DNA from: an uncultured Acetatifactor sp.
GTDB lineage: Bacteria; Bacillota; Clostridia; Lachnospirales; Lachnospiraceae
Reading direction: 5' to 3'
NCBI GenBank assembly: GCA_947594835.1
Contig: CANQEH010000002.1
Location: 62,001-126,000 of the forward strand
Length of the DNA stretch: 64,000 nucleotides
A program made the translations under genes and the position numbers. The notes under the pieces were generated by a model. That model was not told the DNA's origin. It saw only the letters and a program-made list of their open reading frames with translations, and made no database searches. Positions 32,536 to 41,416 of this stretch are shown piece by piece; position 1 is the stretch's first letter; each line of letters begins with the position of its first letter.

Positions 32536-35500
32536 TCATAAATCGAACAGGCTCAGCTGGTTGCTTTCCGGCAGATCCCCCAGCAGATGCAGGGAGGCCA
32601 GAAGATCCGTCACCGTCTTGGAGACCTTGGTGCGCTCCCTGAAATCCTCCTTGGACAGAAACGGCCCGCTTCTGGCCGCCTCCACGATGGCGTCCGCCGC
32701 TTTCTCCCCCAGCCCGTCGATGCTGTTGATGGAGGGCATGAGCTTTCCGTCCACAATCTGGAAGGTGCGGGAAGCGGCCCGGAAAATGTCGATGGGGGTA
32801 AACTCAAACCCTCTGGCGTACATTTCCTGCACCACCCGCATATCCCCGTAAGCGGCCTCCTCCCGGTTGGACAGGGGCTGGGCCCCCTCCTCCTTGGCGG
32901 CCGCCGCAGCCATGCGCCGCTTGTACTCTCCCATCACCTGCTCCAGATGCTCCTGTCCCTGGCACATCACCTCATAGGAAAAGGCTTTGGCGCGGATGCT
33001 GAAAAAAGCGCCGTAATAGGCCAGGGGATAGTGGATCTTGCAGTAGGCGATGCGCCATGCCATCATCACATAGGCCGCCGCATGGGCCTTGGGGAACATA
33101 TACTTGATCTTCTCGCAGGACCAGACATACCAGTCCGGCACCTGATGGGCCAGCATATCCTCTTTCCACTCCGGCCACTTGTCGCATTTGCCCTTGGCCA
33201 CGGTGCCCTTGCGCACCGCCTCCATGATCTTAAAGGCCTTCTCCGGCTCCACGCCCATCTGGATGAGATAAGTCATGATATCGTCCCGGGTGCAGATGGC
33301 GGTGGAGATGGTGGCCTTGCCCTCCTGGATCAGTGTCTGGGCGTTGCCCAGCCACACGTCGGTGCCATGTGCCAGCCCGGCGATGCGCACCAGGTCGGAA
33401 AACGCCTGGGGCTTGGTGTCGATCACCATCTGCATGGCGAAATCCGTGCCAAACTCCGGAATGCCCAGGGCGCCCAGCCTGGTTCCCCCGATCTGTTCCG
33501 GGGTGATGCCCAGCGCCTCCGTGCTCTGGAACAGGCTCATCACGTCTTTCCCGTCTAAGGGGATGGTCAGCGGATCCACCCCGGTCAGATCCTGCAGCAT
33601 CCGGATCATGGTGGGATCATCGTGTCCCAGAATGTCCAGCTTCAACAGGTTGTGGTCGATAGAGTGGTAGTCAAAGTGGGTGGTGATGATATCCGTCTCC
33701 ATATCGTTTGCGGGGTGCTGCACCGGGGTGAACGAATTGATGTCCTGCCCGATGGGGAGCACCACAATGCCGCCGGGGTGCTGTCCGGTGCTTCTGCGCA
33801 CGCCGGTGCAGCCCTGGGCCAGCCTGTCCAGCTCGCTGGCGCGTTTATGGATTCCGCGCTCCTCAAAATAATTGCGCACATAGCCGTAGGCGGTCTTATC
33901 CGCCAGGGTGCCGATGGTGCCCGCCCGGTAAGTCTGCCCCGCGCCGAAGATCACCTCCGTGTACTTGTGGGCCTTGGACTGGTACTCCCCGGAAAAGTTT
34001 AAGTCGATATCCGGCTCCTTGTCCCCCTTAAAGCCCAGGAAGGTCTCAAAGGGGATGTCAAACCCATCCTTGTGCAGGGGGGCGCCGCAGACGGGACAGT
34101 TTTTGTCCGGCATATCCACACCGGCCTTTCCCGCGTAGGCTTTCACCTCGTCGCTGTCAAAGTCCACATAATGACATTCGCTGCAGTAATAGTGGGGGCT
34201 TAAAGGGTTTACCTCCGTGATGCCCGACATGGTAGCCACAAAGGAGCTGCCCACAGAGCCCCTGGAGCCCACCAGATAGCCGTCCTCCACAGACTTCCAG
34301 ACCAGCTTCTGGGCAATGATATACATCACCGCAAACCCGTTTGTGATGATGGAGTGCAGTTCCCGCTTCAGCCGCTCCTCCACCACGGCGGGAAGATTGG
34401 GCCCGTAGATCTCATGGGCTTTCGCATAGCAGATGTCCGTCAGCGTCTTGTCGCTGTCCGCGATGACAGGGGGACACTTGTCCGGCCGCACCGGAGAGAT
34501 GGTCTCCACCATATCCGCAATGCGGTTCGTGTTGGTCACCACCACCTCCATGGCTTTGTCGCTGCCAAGGTAAGCAAATTCCTCCAGCATTTCCTGGGTC
34601 GTGTGCAGGTACAGGGGGGCCTGGTTGTCCGTGTCGTTAAAGCCCCAGCCCGCCATGATGATGCGCCGGTAGATCTCGTCCGCAGGGTCTAAGAAATGCA
34701 CGTCGCAGGTGGCCACTACGGGTTTGTGGAACTCCTCCCCCAGCTTGACAATGCGGCGGTTGATGTTCCGGATGTCTTCCACGGAATGGATGTCCCGGAA
34801 TTTTTCCGATTCGATCATAAACTGGTTGTTGCCGCAGGGCTGGATTTCCAGATAGTCGTAAAAGCCCACGATGCCTGCGATCTGCATTTCGCTCTTGCCG
34901 TCTAAAAGCGCCCGGTACAGTTCCCCCGCCTCGCAGGCGCTGCCCAGAATCAGCCCGTCCCGGTACTGCATCACCAGGCTCTTTGGGATCCTGGGATGGC
35001 GGTTCCCGTAATAGGTCAGGTGGGACTGGGTGATGAGCCGGTACAGGTTGATGCGCCCCAGGTCGTTTTTGGCCAGAATGATGGCATGGTAGCTGGGAAG
35101 TTTGCGCACCAGCTCCACGCTGGAGCGTCCCAGGTCGTTTACCTGGCGGAGCGTATGGATCCCCTGTTCTTCCAGCATCTGCAGAAAGCGCAGAAAAATC
35201 AGGGCGGTACACTCCGCGTCGTCCACCGCCCGGTGATGGTTTTCCAGAGGGATCTTAAGCGTCTTTGCCACCGCGTCCAAAGTGTGTTTTTTCTGCCCCG
35301 GCAGAAGCACCCTGGCAATGCCCACCGTATCCACACAGGCAAAGGCGCAGGGCAGGCCCAGCCGCCTTGCATTTTCCTGGATAAAGCTCATGTCAAATCC
35401 CGCGTTGTGGGCCCCCAGGACACAGCCCTCGCAAAATTCCAGAAACCGGGGAAGCACCTCCCCGATCCCGGGAGCGCCCGCCACCATATCGTCCCGGATG

Positions 35501-37122
35501 CCCGTCAGCTTTTCGATCTCAAAGGGGATCGGCACGCCGGGGTTGACAAAGGCAGAAAACCGCTCCGCCACCGCCCCGTCCTTTACCTTCACCGCGCCGA
35601 TCTCGATGATGCGGTTGTTCACAGGGGAAAATCCTGTGGTCTCGATGTCGAAGATCACAAAGGGCGCGGAAAAGTCCTGCCCCTCCTCCCCCGTCACGAT
35701 CTCCTTCAGATCGTCCACCAGATAGGCTTCCACGCCGTAGATGATCTTGAAAAAATCCTGCTTGTCCGGCTGTTCTTCCCCCGCCGCCTGGCGTTTTGCC
35801 TTCTCCGCCTTCCACAGATCCTCCCAGACGTGGTTGGCGTCGGTAAAGCCCTGTACCACCCCGTGGTCTGTGATGGCGATGGCCTTATGGCCCCACTGAT
35901 AGGCCCTCTTCACAATGTCAGAAGCCTCGGAGACGCCGTCCATATCGCTCATCTTGGTGTGGCAGTGCAGCTCCACCCGCCTGCGGGCGGCAGTGTCCAT
36001 GCGCACCTCGGTAAAGTCCCCGATCTTTTTGATGCCGTAGATGCCGCCTATGGTCAGCTCATGGTCGAACTTGTCCAGGGACACCACGCCTCTTAGCTTG
36101 AGAAACGCACCCGGAGCGATCTCCTTCTCCAGCTCCTGCACCTGTTCACTTTTCAAAAACAGCTTCACCGTTATGGTGTCCGTAAAATCGGTGAGATCGA
36201 ACATCAATATGACCCGCTCGCTGCGCAGCATCCTTTTGTCCGCTTTCAGCACCCTGCCCCGGATGGTCACTTCGCCGATCTCCCCGATGATCTCCTCGAT
36301 GGGCATGGCCGCGTCCTCAAAGTCCCGTCCATAGATGACGTCTTTGTTTTCGGACTGTTTAAGCGGGCGCACCCGCTCGCCGGAAAACGATCCCCTCCCG
36401 GCGGACGCGCCCCTGCCGGGAGATGCTCCCCTGCTGAGAGCAGGTGCTCTCCCGGGCACAGCCTCCTTTCCGGAAACTGCGCCCCTTCCGGCCGTCTCCC
36501 CGTCCCGGCTCTCCCGGGGCGTTTCGTCCGGCTGTGCACGGCGCTTCGTGCGGCGGTATATCTCCTCCACCTTCCTGTCCAGCTGTTTTCTGTCTTCCTC
36601 CTCGTATTTTCCGGTCTGCGCCTCCCGGTAGGCAATCTCCAGCTCCAGCTCCAGCCCGCAGCGCTCTACCAGCACCTTTTCCAACACTCTTTCCAGTTCC
36701 CCCGCCCTGTCCCGGTTCAGCACGGTGTCCTCAATGGCAATCTGCATCTGCCCGGGGTGCGGGTAAGTGATCTCGGCCCCCCGGAAAGCGTTGTACAGGA
36801 CGTGGCTGTAATCCTTTAACTCCGCCAAAATGCTCTCCCGGTAGATCTCCAGCAGATTCTGGGGCGTATACTGGGAGGAGAGCTCAAACCGCTCCTGGAT
36901 GCGCACTGTCAGGGAGAGATTGGGAAAAAGCTGCCTTTTGATCTCCCGCTCCGTCTCCCACACGTCCTCTTTGGGGAGCAGCCAGGAGCTGAACAGATAA
37001 ATGCGCATGGAGCCGCCCCCTTTGGGCGCCGTCACCCGCTCTACCTGGGCGGCAGCCAGCCGGTCGTGAAGGGGATTTTCAATCTGCAGTGTGGGAAATA
37101 CATCAAAAAAAGGTTTCGACAT
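32536..37122 (-). CDS. polC: DNA polymerase III PolC-type alpha subunit
   Basis: Replicative polymerase with built-in proofreading, characteristic of low-GC Gram-positives. The 1528 residues hold an N-terminal domain, an Arg/Gly/Ser-rich low-complexity linker (about 195-255) and an OB fold. These are followed by a split PHP domain, the DEDD exonuclease (FVIFDIETTGFSPVNNRI, near 490) and a zinc-binding module (CSECHY...CPVCGAPL). The polymerase core includes PDIDLNFSGEYQ and IGTLADKTAYGYV. The start at 37122 lies nine bases after ispG, and GGAGC at the end of ispG is the only ribosome site. Length is slightly above the usual 1430-1450 because of the linker. Confidence 0.97.
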   Translation of the reverse strand: MSKPFFDVFPTLQIENPLHDRLAAAQVERVTAPKGGGSMRIYLFSSWLLPKEDVWETEREIKRQLFPNLSLTVRIQERFELSSQYTPQNLLEIYRESILAELKDYSHVLYNAFRGAEITYPHPGQMQIAIEDTVLNRDRAGELERVLEKVLVERCGLELELEIAYREAQTGKYEEEDRKQLDRKVEEIYRRTKRRAQPDETPRESRDGETAGRGAVSGKEAVPGRAPALSRGASPGRGASAGRGSFSGERVRPLKQSENKDVIYGRDFEDAAMPIEEIIGEIGEVTIRGRVLKADKRMLRSERVILMFDLTDFTDTITVKLFLKSEQVQELEKEIAPGAFLKLRGVVSLDKFDHELTIGGIYGIKKIGDFTEVRMDTAARRRVELHCHTKMSDMDGVSEASDIVKRAYQWGHKAIAITDHGVVQGFTDANHVWEDLWKAEKAKRQAAGEEQPDKQDFFKIIYGVEAYLVDDLKEIVTGEEGQDFSAPFVIFDIETTGFSPVNNRIIEIGAVKVKDGAVAERFSAFVNPGVPIPFEIEKLTGIRDDMVAGAPGIGEVLPRFLEFCEGCVLGAHNAGFDMSFIQENARRLGLPCAFACVDTVGIARVLLPGQKKHTLDAVAKTLKIPLENHHRAVDDAECTALIFLRFLQMLEEQGIHTLRQVNDLGRSSVELVRKLPSYHAIILAKNDLGRINLYRLITQSHLTYYGNRHPRIPKSLVMQYRDGLILGSACEAGELYRALLDGKSEMQIAGIVGFYDYLEIQPCGNNQFMIESEKFRDIHSVEDIRNINRRIVKLGEEFHKPVVATCDVHFLDPADEIYRRIIMAGWGFNDTDNQAPLYLHTTQEMLEEFAYLGSDKAMEVVVTNTNRIADMVETISPVRPDKCPPVIADSDKTLTDICYAKAHEIYGPNLPAVVEERLKRELHSIITNGFAVMYIIAQKLVWKSVEDGYLVGSRGSVGSSFVATMSGITEVNPLSPHYYCSECHYVDFDSDEVKAYAGKAGVDMPDKNCPVCGAPLHKDGFDIPFETFLGFKGDKEPDIDLNFSGEYQSKAHKYTEVIFGAGQTYRAGTIGTLADKTAYGYVRNYFEERGIHKRASELDRLAQGCTGVRRSTGQHPGGIVVLPIGQDINSFTPVQHPANDMETDIITTHFDYHSIDHNLLKLDILGHDDPTMIRMLQDLTGVDPLTIPLDGKDVMSLFQSTEALGITPEQIGGTRLGALGIPEFGTDFAMQMVIDTKPQAFSDLVRIAGLAHGTDVWLGNAQTLIQEGKATISTAICTRDDIMTYLIQMGVEPEKAFKIMEAVRKGTVAKGKCDKWPEWKEDMLAHQVPDWYVWSCEKIKYMFPKAHAAAYVMMAWRIAYCKIHYPLAYYGAFFSIRAKAFSYEVMCQGQEHLEQVMGEYKRRMAAAAAKEEGAQPLSNREEAAYGDMRVVQEMYARGFEFTPIDIFRAASRTFQIVDGKLMPSINSIDGLGEKAADAIVEAARSGPFLSKEDFRERTKVSKTVTDLLASLHLLGDLPESNQLSLFDL

Positions 37123-37131
37123 GGCTCGTTT

Positions 37132-38184
37132 CTAGCTCCAATTCTCCAATTCTTCCCGCAGGGCGTTCAAAAGCTGATCCTCCGGCACCTTCCGGAGGAT
37201 CTGGCCCTTTTTGATCAACAGGCCCTCTCCCTGGCCCCCGGCGATTCCCAGATCCGCCTCTCTGGCTTCCCCCGGGCCGTTCACCGCACACCCCATCACC
37301 GCCACCTTGATGTCCAGGGGATAGTCCTGTACCAGCTCTTCCACCTGCTGCGCCAGCCCGATCAGATCGATCTGCGTCCTGCCGCAGGTGGGGCAGGACA
37401 CCACCTCGACGCCGCCCTTCCGCAGTCCGAGGGTGCGCAGGATCAGCCGGGCCGCCCTCACCTCCTCCACCGGATCCCCGGTGAGGGAAACCCGGACGGT
37501 GTCCCCGATGCCCCGGTCTAAAATGAGCCCCAGCCCCACTGCAGACTTGATGCTGCCGCTCATCAGGGTGCCGGCCTCCGTGATCCCCACGTGAAGGGGA
37601 TAGGATGTCTGATCCGCCAACAGCTTGTGGGCCTCCACACACATGAGCACATCGGAGGACTTGATGCTGATCACCAGATTGTCATACCCTTCCTCCTCGA
37701 TCATCCGCACCTTGTCCAGGGCGCTCTCCACAAGACCGGCTGCGGTGACGCCGCCGTATTTCTCCAGGAGGGGTTTCTCCAGGGAACCGCTGTTTACGCC
37801 AACCCGGATGGGGATCTGCCGCGCCTTTGCCTCCTTCACCACGGCGCGCACCTTCTCCGGCCCGCCGATGTTGCCGGGATTGATGCGGATCTTGTCCGCG
37901 CCGTTTTCCATGGCAGCAATGGCAAGCTGATAGTCAAAATGGATATCTGCAACCAGGGGAATATGAATCCTCTTTTTGATGGAGGACAGCGCTTTTGCCG
38001 CCTCCTGTGTGGGCACGGTGCAGCGGATGATCTCGCATCCCGCCTGCTCCAGCCGCAAAATCTGCGCCACGGTGGCCTCCACATCCTCCGTCTTCGTATT
38101 GGTCATGGACTGGATCCGGATGGGATTTCCTCCGCCCACCGCTACCCCTCCGATCCGCACCACGCGGGTATTGTCTCGATACAT
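37132..38184 (-). CDS. ispG: 4-hydroxy-3-methylbut-2-en-1-yl diphosphate synthase IspG
   Basis: Iron-sulfur enzyme of the MEP isoprenoid pathway that converts MEcPP to HMBPP. The 350-residue protein shows the N-terminal motif IGGVAVGGGNPIRIQSMTNT and a TIM-barrel. The [4Fe-4S] ligands are in SCPTCGRT and VMGCAVNGPGE. The ATG at 38184 is preceded by AAGGAGA. The gene sits between dprA and polC, with a probable promoter overlapping the dprA stop, so ispG and polC may be co-transcribed. Confidence 0.96.
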   Translation of the reverse strand: MYRDNTRVVRIGGVAVGGGNPIRIQSMTNTKTEDVEATVAQILRLEQAGCEIIRCTVPTQEAAKALSSIKKRIHIPLVADIHFDYQLAIAAMENGADKIRINPGNIGGPEKVRAVVKEAKARQIPIRVGVNSGSLEKPLLEKYGGVTAAGLVESALDKVRMIEEEGYDNLVISIKSSDVLMCVEAHKLLADQTSYPLHVGITEAGTLMSGSIKSAVGLGLILDRGIGDTVRVSLTGDPVEEVRAARLILRTLGLRKGGVEVVSCPTCGRTQIDLIGLAQQVEELVQDYPLDIKVAVMGCAVNGPGEAREADLGIAGGQGEGLLIKKGQILRKVPEDQLLNALREELENWS

Positions 38185-38198
38185 ATCTTCTCCTTTTT

Positions 38199-38214
38199 GC
38201 GGGCTTTTGCCCGC
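38199..38214 (-). other. Small GC-rich hairpin before ispG ribosome site
   Basis: GCGGGC-AAAA-GCCCGC forms a six-pair stem ending four or five bases before the ispG ribosome site. In mRNA it could influence translation initiation; no known riboswitch is recognised. Confidence 0.5.
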
Positions 38215-38252
38215 TCTCTCCAGAGGGCTCCAAAATCCCGCCCTTATCAGAC

Positions 38253-38281
38253 AGTGTATCACAATTTGCCGGTTCCCTCAA
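38253..38281 (-). promoter_or_regulatory. Probable ispG-polC promoter
   Basis: TTGAGG (-35) overlaps the dprA stop codon and is followed after 17 bases by TACACT (-10) on the minus strand. Confidence 0.5.
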
Positions 38282-39450
38282 CAAGATTTCCTGCGGAAAC
38301 GGCCGGGGCCAGCCTGCACCGCTCTCTGCTTTAAACAAAGCTCCATCAGTCCGGCGTTTATATTTTCCCCCTGAAAGGCCCGGGGCAGCCGCTCCTTTAA
38401 TTCCTCCGGGGCAGCCGGGGAAAAATCCAGCGCCTGCAGCAGGGCCGCAAGAAAAGGGGAACCGCCCAGATCCTCCAATCCCTCCTCTCCCCAATCCTTG
38501 CCGCCCTCCGGGCCAGGCTCCCCGTCTGGGTTCTTTCCGATCAGCTCCTGCAGCAGATCCTGGGGATTTAACAGCGGCACGGCCCCCTGGCGGATCAGAC
38601 GGTTACAGCCGTCGCTCAGCCGGTCCGTGATGCGTCCCGGCACCACATACACGTCCCTGCCCTGCTCCAGCGCCATATCCACCGTGATCAGCGTGCCGCT
38701 CTTCTCCCGGGCCTCCACGACCACCACCGCATCCGCCAGCCCGCTGACAATGCGGTTCCTGGGCGGGAAATTCCTGGGCAAGGCCGGCGTGCCCGGCGGA
38801 TAAGAGGACAAAAGGCATCCCCGGTCAGCCAGGGTCTCGTACAGCCCCCTGTTCTGGGAAGGGTAACAGATATCCACGCCGCAGCCCAGCACGGCGCAGG
38901 AGCTGCCCCCCGCGTCCAGCGCCGCCTGCTGACAGATGCCGTCTATCCCTCTGGCCATACCGCTGATCACCGTCACCTTGTTTTTCCCCAAAATTTCCCC
39001 CAGTTTCGCCGCCACATAAGCGCCGTACCCGGAACAGTCCCTGGCCCCCACGATTGCCGCCGCAGGCTCCCTCCCGGGCAGCTGTCCGCGCACAAACAAT
39101 CCGTAGGGGGCGTCCGGAAGATGCCGCAGCCTTTTGGGGTACTGCGCATCCCTTTCCGTCACCAGGCGGATTCCTCCCTCCAAAAGCCGCCCGGCTTCTT
39201 CTTCCGGCGAAAAACGCCTGGTAAACTCCCTTAAGCCGTCCGCCTGTTTCTCCCCCAGCACCTGCCGCCACTTTTCCCAACCGGCAAAATAAGCCCCCTG
39301 GGCGCCGCCGAAGCAATCCGCCAGCTTCTGCCGTTTCCTGTCCCCTATGCACGGATAACTGCACAGCCAGACCTCATAGGGGTATTCCCGGCTCATCCCT
39401 TCTTCCATCCCGCCTCTCATTCTGCCGCTTCCGCGGCTCTTTGATCCCAT
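38278..39450 (-). CDS. dprA: DNA-processing protein DprA
   Basis: Single-stranded DNA-binding protein that loads RecA on incoming DNA during transformation. The product is about 372-390 residues. It has an N-terminal helical domain, the Rossmann-like core (IVGARDCSGYGAYVA, VISGMARGIDGICQQAAL, AVLGCGVDICYPSQN) and a C-terminal winged-helix-like domain. Three in-frame ATGs compete (39450, 39420, 39408); the conserved part starts at PYEVWLCSYP. The gene follows comM, also competence-linked, and a full competence system is not implied. Confidence 0.93.
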   Translation of the reverse strand: MGSKSRGSGRMRGGMEEGMSREYPYEVWLCSYPCIGDRKRQKLADCFGGAQGAYFAGWEKWRQVLGEKQADGLREFTRRFSPEEEAGRLLEGGIRLVTERDAQYPKRLRHLPDAPYGLFVRGQLPGREPAAAIVGARDCSGYGAYVAAKLGEILGKNKVTVISGMARGIDGICQQAALDAGGSSCAVLGCGVDICYPSQNRGLYETLADRGCLLSSYPPGTPALPRNFPPRNRIVSGLADAVVVVEAREKSGTLITVDMALEQGRDVYVVPGRITDRLSDGCNRLIRQGAVPLLNPQDLLQELIGKNPDGEPGPEGGKDWGEEGLEDLGGSPFLAALLQALDFSPAAPEELKERLPRAFQGENINAGLMELCLKQRAVQAGPGRFRRKSC

Positions 39451-39478
39451 GACGCGCTTTCCCCGCGTCTTTTTTTGC

Positions 39479-41029
39479 TCACTGGCTCCAGTCCTCCTGG
39501 GAGGGCCTGTAAAAGGCAGCCTCCAGCAGATGTTCCACGGCGATTTTCTCCGCCCCGGCCAGATCCGCCACCGTCCTTGCCACCTTGATGATCCTGTGGA
39601 AGGCCCTGGCGCTTAAGTGCAGGGAGTGATACAGCTGCTCCATGCATTCCTGCTCCCCGCTCCCCAGAGGGCAGTACCGCTCCAGGGCGGCGGGCTGGAT
39701 ATCTGCGTTAAAGCGCAGCCCGGTGCCTGCAAAGCGCTTTTTCTGCCGCTCCCTGGCCTCCAGTACCCGGCCTCTGACGGAGGCGCTGCTCTCCCCGGGG
39801 CTTGCCGTTTTTAAGTCCGGCAGCTCCACCGGCCCCAGCTCCGCACACAGGTCGATCCGATCCAGAATGGGCCCTGACACCTTTCCCACATATTTCCTTA
39901 CCTGGGGTTTCGTACACCTGCAGCGGTTCTGGTCGGGATAATACCCGCAGGGACAGGGGTTCATGGCGCAGACCAGCATGAAATCACAGGGGTAGGTCGC
40001 GCTGCCCCCCGCCCGGGAGATGTGCACGCTCCGCTCCTCCAGTGGCTGGCGCAGGCTGTCCAGGGTATTCCTTCCAAACTCCGGCAGCTCGTCCAGAAAC
40101 AGGACGCCCCGATGGGCCAGGGAAACCGCCCCGGGTCTTGGCACCGCGCTGCCTCCCACAAGCGCCGCCTGGGACACGGTGTGATGAGGGCTTAAGAAGG
40201 GGCGCCTGACCATCAGGGTACTCCCCTCCCCGGTGAGCCCCGCCACGCTGGCCACTGCCGTCACCTCCAGGCTTTCCTCCAGGGTCAGCGGCGGAAGGAT
40301 GCTGGGGATCCGCCTGGCAATCATGGATTTCCCCGCCCCCGGCGGGCCCACCAGAAGCAGGTTGTGAAAGCCCGCAGCCGCGATTTCCGCCGCCCGGCGG
40401 GCGCTCTCCTGCCCGTACACTTCCGAAAAATCCGGCCCCGTCTCCTCCTGCAGCTGCACAAAGAGCTCCTGCGGATCGATCCGCAGGGCGGGCAGGATCC
40501 CCTCCCTCTCCTCCTGTGTCCCCGCCTGTAAAAAGGAGAGCACCTGGCGGACGTCTTTCGCCCCCCGCACGGAAAGCCCCGGCACAACGGCTCCCTCCGC
40601 GGCGTTGGCACAGGGGACGACACACTGGCGGATCCCCCAGGAGACGGCTTCCCGCAGGATGGGCAGGACGCCCCGCACCTTTTTCAATTCCCCGGCCAGC
40701 CCAAGTTCCCCCAAAAACAACGTCCCCTCCAGGGCTGATACGGGAAAGCAGCCCTGGGAAGCCAGGACGCCCACCGCAATGGGTAAGTCAAAGGCGGTTC
40801 CCTCCTTTCGTTTGTCCGCCGGAGAGAGATTTACCGTCACCCGCTTTGGAGGAAGCTGGAAACCGGCGTTTTTTAACGCCACGCAGACGCGCTCCCTGGA
40901 CTCCCTCACCTCGCCTCCCAGGGAACCCACCATAGAAAACATGGGCAGCCCGTTTGCAATGTCTACCTCCACGGAGACAGGATAAGCTAAGACGCCCTGA
41001 AGTGCGCCGGAATGAATCACACTGAACAT
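39479..41029 (-). CDS. comM: ComM/YifB family Mg-chelatase-like AAA+ ATPase
   Basis: AAA+ helicase implicated in branch migration during natural transformation. The 516 residues include an N-terminal Lon-like domain (EVDIANGLPMFSMVGSLG, RVTVNLSPADKRKEG), Walker A GPPGAGKSMIARRIPSILP, Walker B HRGVLFLDELPEF and the C-terminal Mg_chelatase region. The start at 41029 has an ideal AGGAGG site. It lies 28 bases upstream of dprA, suggesting one transcript. Upstream is an unusual 387-base pyrimidine-rich gap. Confidence 0.95.
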   Translation of the reverse strand: MFSVIHSGALQGVLAYPVSVEVDIANGLPMFSMVGSLGGEVRESRERVCVALKNAGFQLPPKRVTVNLSPADKRKEGTAFDLPIAVGVLASQGCFPVSALEGTLFLGELGLAGELKKVRGVLPILREAVSWGIRQCVVPCANAAEGAVVPGLSVRGAKDVRQVLSFLQAGTQEEREGILPALRIDPQELFVQLQEETGPDFSEVYGQESARRAAEIAAAGFHNLLLVGPPGAGKSMIARRIPSILPPLTLEESLEVTAVASVAGLTGEGSTLMVRRPFLSPHHTVSQAALVGGSAVPRPGAVSLAHRGVLFLDELPEFGRNTLDSLRQPLEERSVHISRAGGSATYPCDFMLVCAMNPCPCGYYPDQNRCRCTKPQVRKYVGKVSGPILDRIDLCAELGPVELPDLKTASPGESSASVRGRVLEARERQKKRFAGTGLRFNADIQPAALERYCPLGSGEQECMEQLYHSLHLSARAFHRIIKVARTVADLAGAEKIAVEHLLEAAFYRPSQEDWSQ

Positions 41030-41416
41030 CACATACCTCCTATGAAACCTGCCGCTGCGATACCCTGCCGGGCCGGCAGAAAAAGCGGCGTAACGCCAAA
41101 GGCTTTGCAAAGGCAAAACTGTACTGCGCCGCAAGTGAAGATGGAAACAGAATCAAAAAGGGAAAAAACAAAAAGGAAGAATCCAAAAAGGCAGAAACAA
41201 AAAGAAGAGGCAATAGGGCAACTGCATAAGGGAAGAAAAAACAAGAATTTTCAGCAACGCAATGATTATGACTTTGTATCACTGGAAGAAGAACTTCCGG
41301 CCAATGGAGAAAGCGCTATCAAGCGGGCCGGTAAAAAGCGCCGGGACAGCCGGATCGTAAACCCCTTCCGGGCGCAGGCACACACCCCCGCCCGGAAGGC
41401 AAGCTGTCTGGGACAG
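41030..41416. other. 387-bp gap upstream of comM
   Basis: No credible gene is seen. On the plus strand bases 41140-41260 are strongly purine-rich (A/G, with GAAA and AAAAAGG blocks), so the comM leader would be pyrimidine-rich. Short hydrophobic open frames on the minus strand come from the T-rich composition and lack ribosome sites. A GC-rich hairpin at 41364-41399 ends the pilT transcript. No clear -35/-10 pair for comM was found. Confidence 0.7.
41364..41399 (-). terminator. Probable pilT terminator
   Basis: An 11-bp perfect GC-rich stem (CCTTCCGGGCG/CGCCCGGAAGG) with a 14-base loop lies about 20 bases past the pilT stop codon. The following T-tract (GGTTTACG on the minus strand) is weak. 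A second small hairpin AGCTGTC/GACAGCT overlaps the stop codon. Confidence 0.6.

Noticed and set aside
41029..41282. Short hydrophobic frames on the minus strand upstream of comM
   Set aside because: They start at GTG or TTG without ribosome sites, and their hydrophobicity reflects T-rich DNA.
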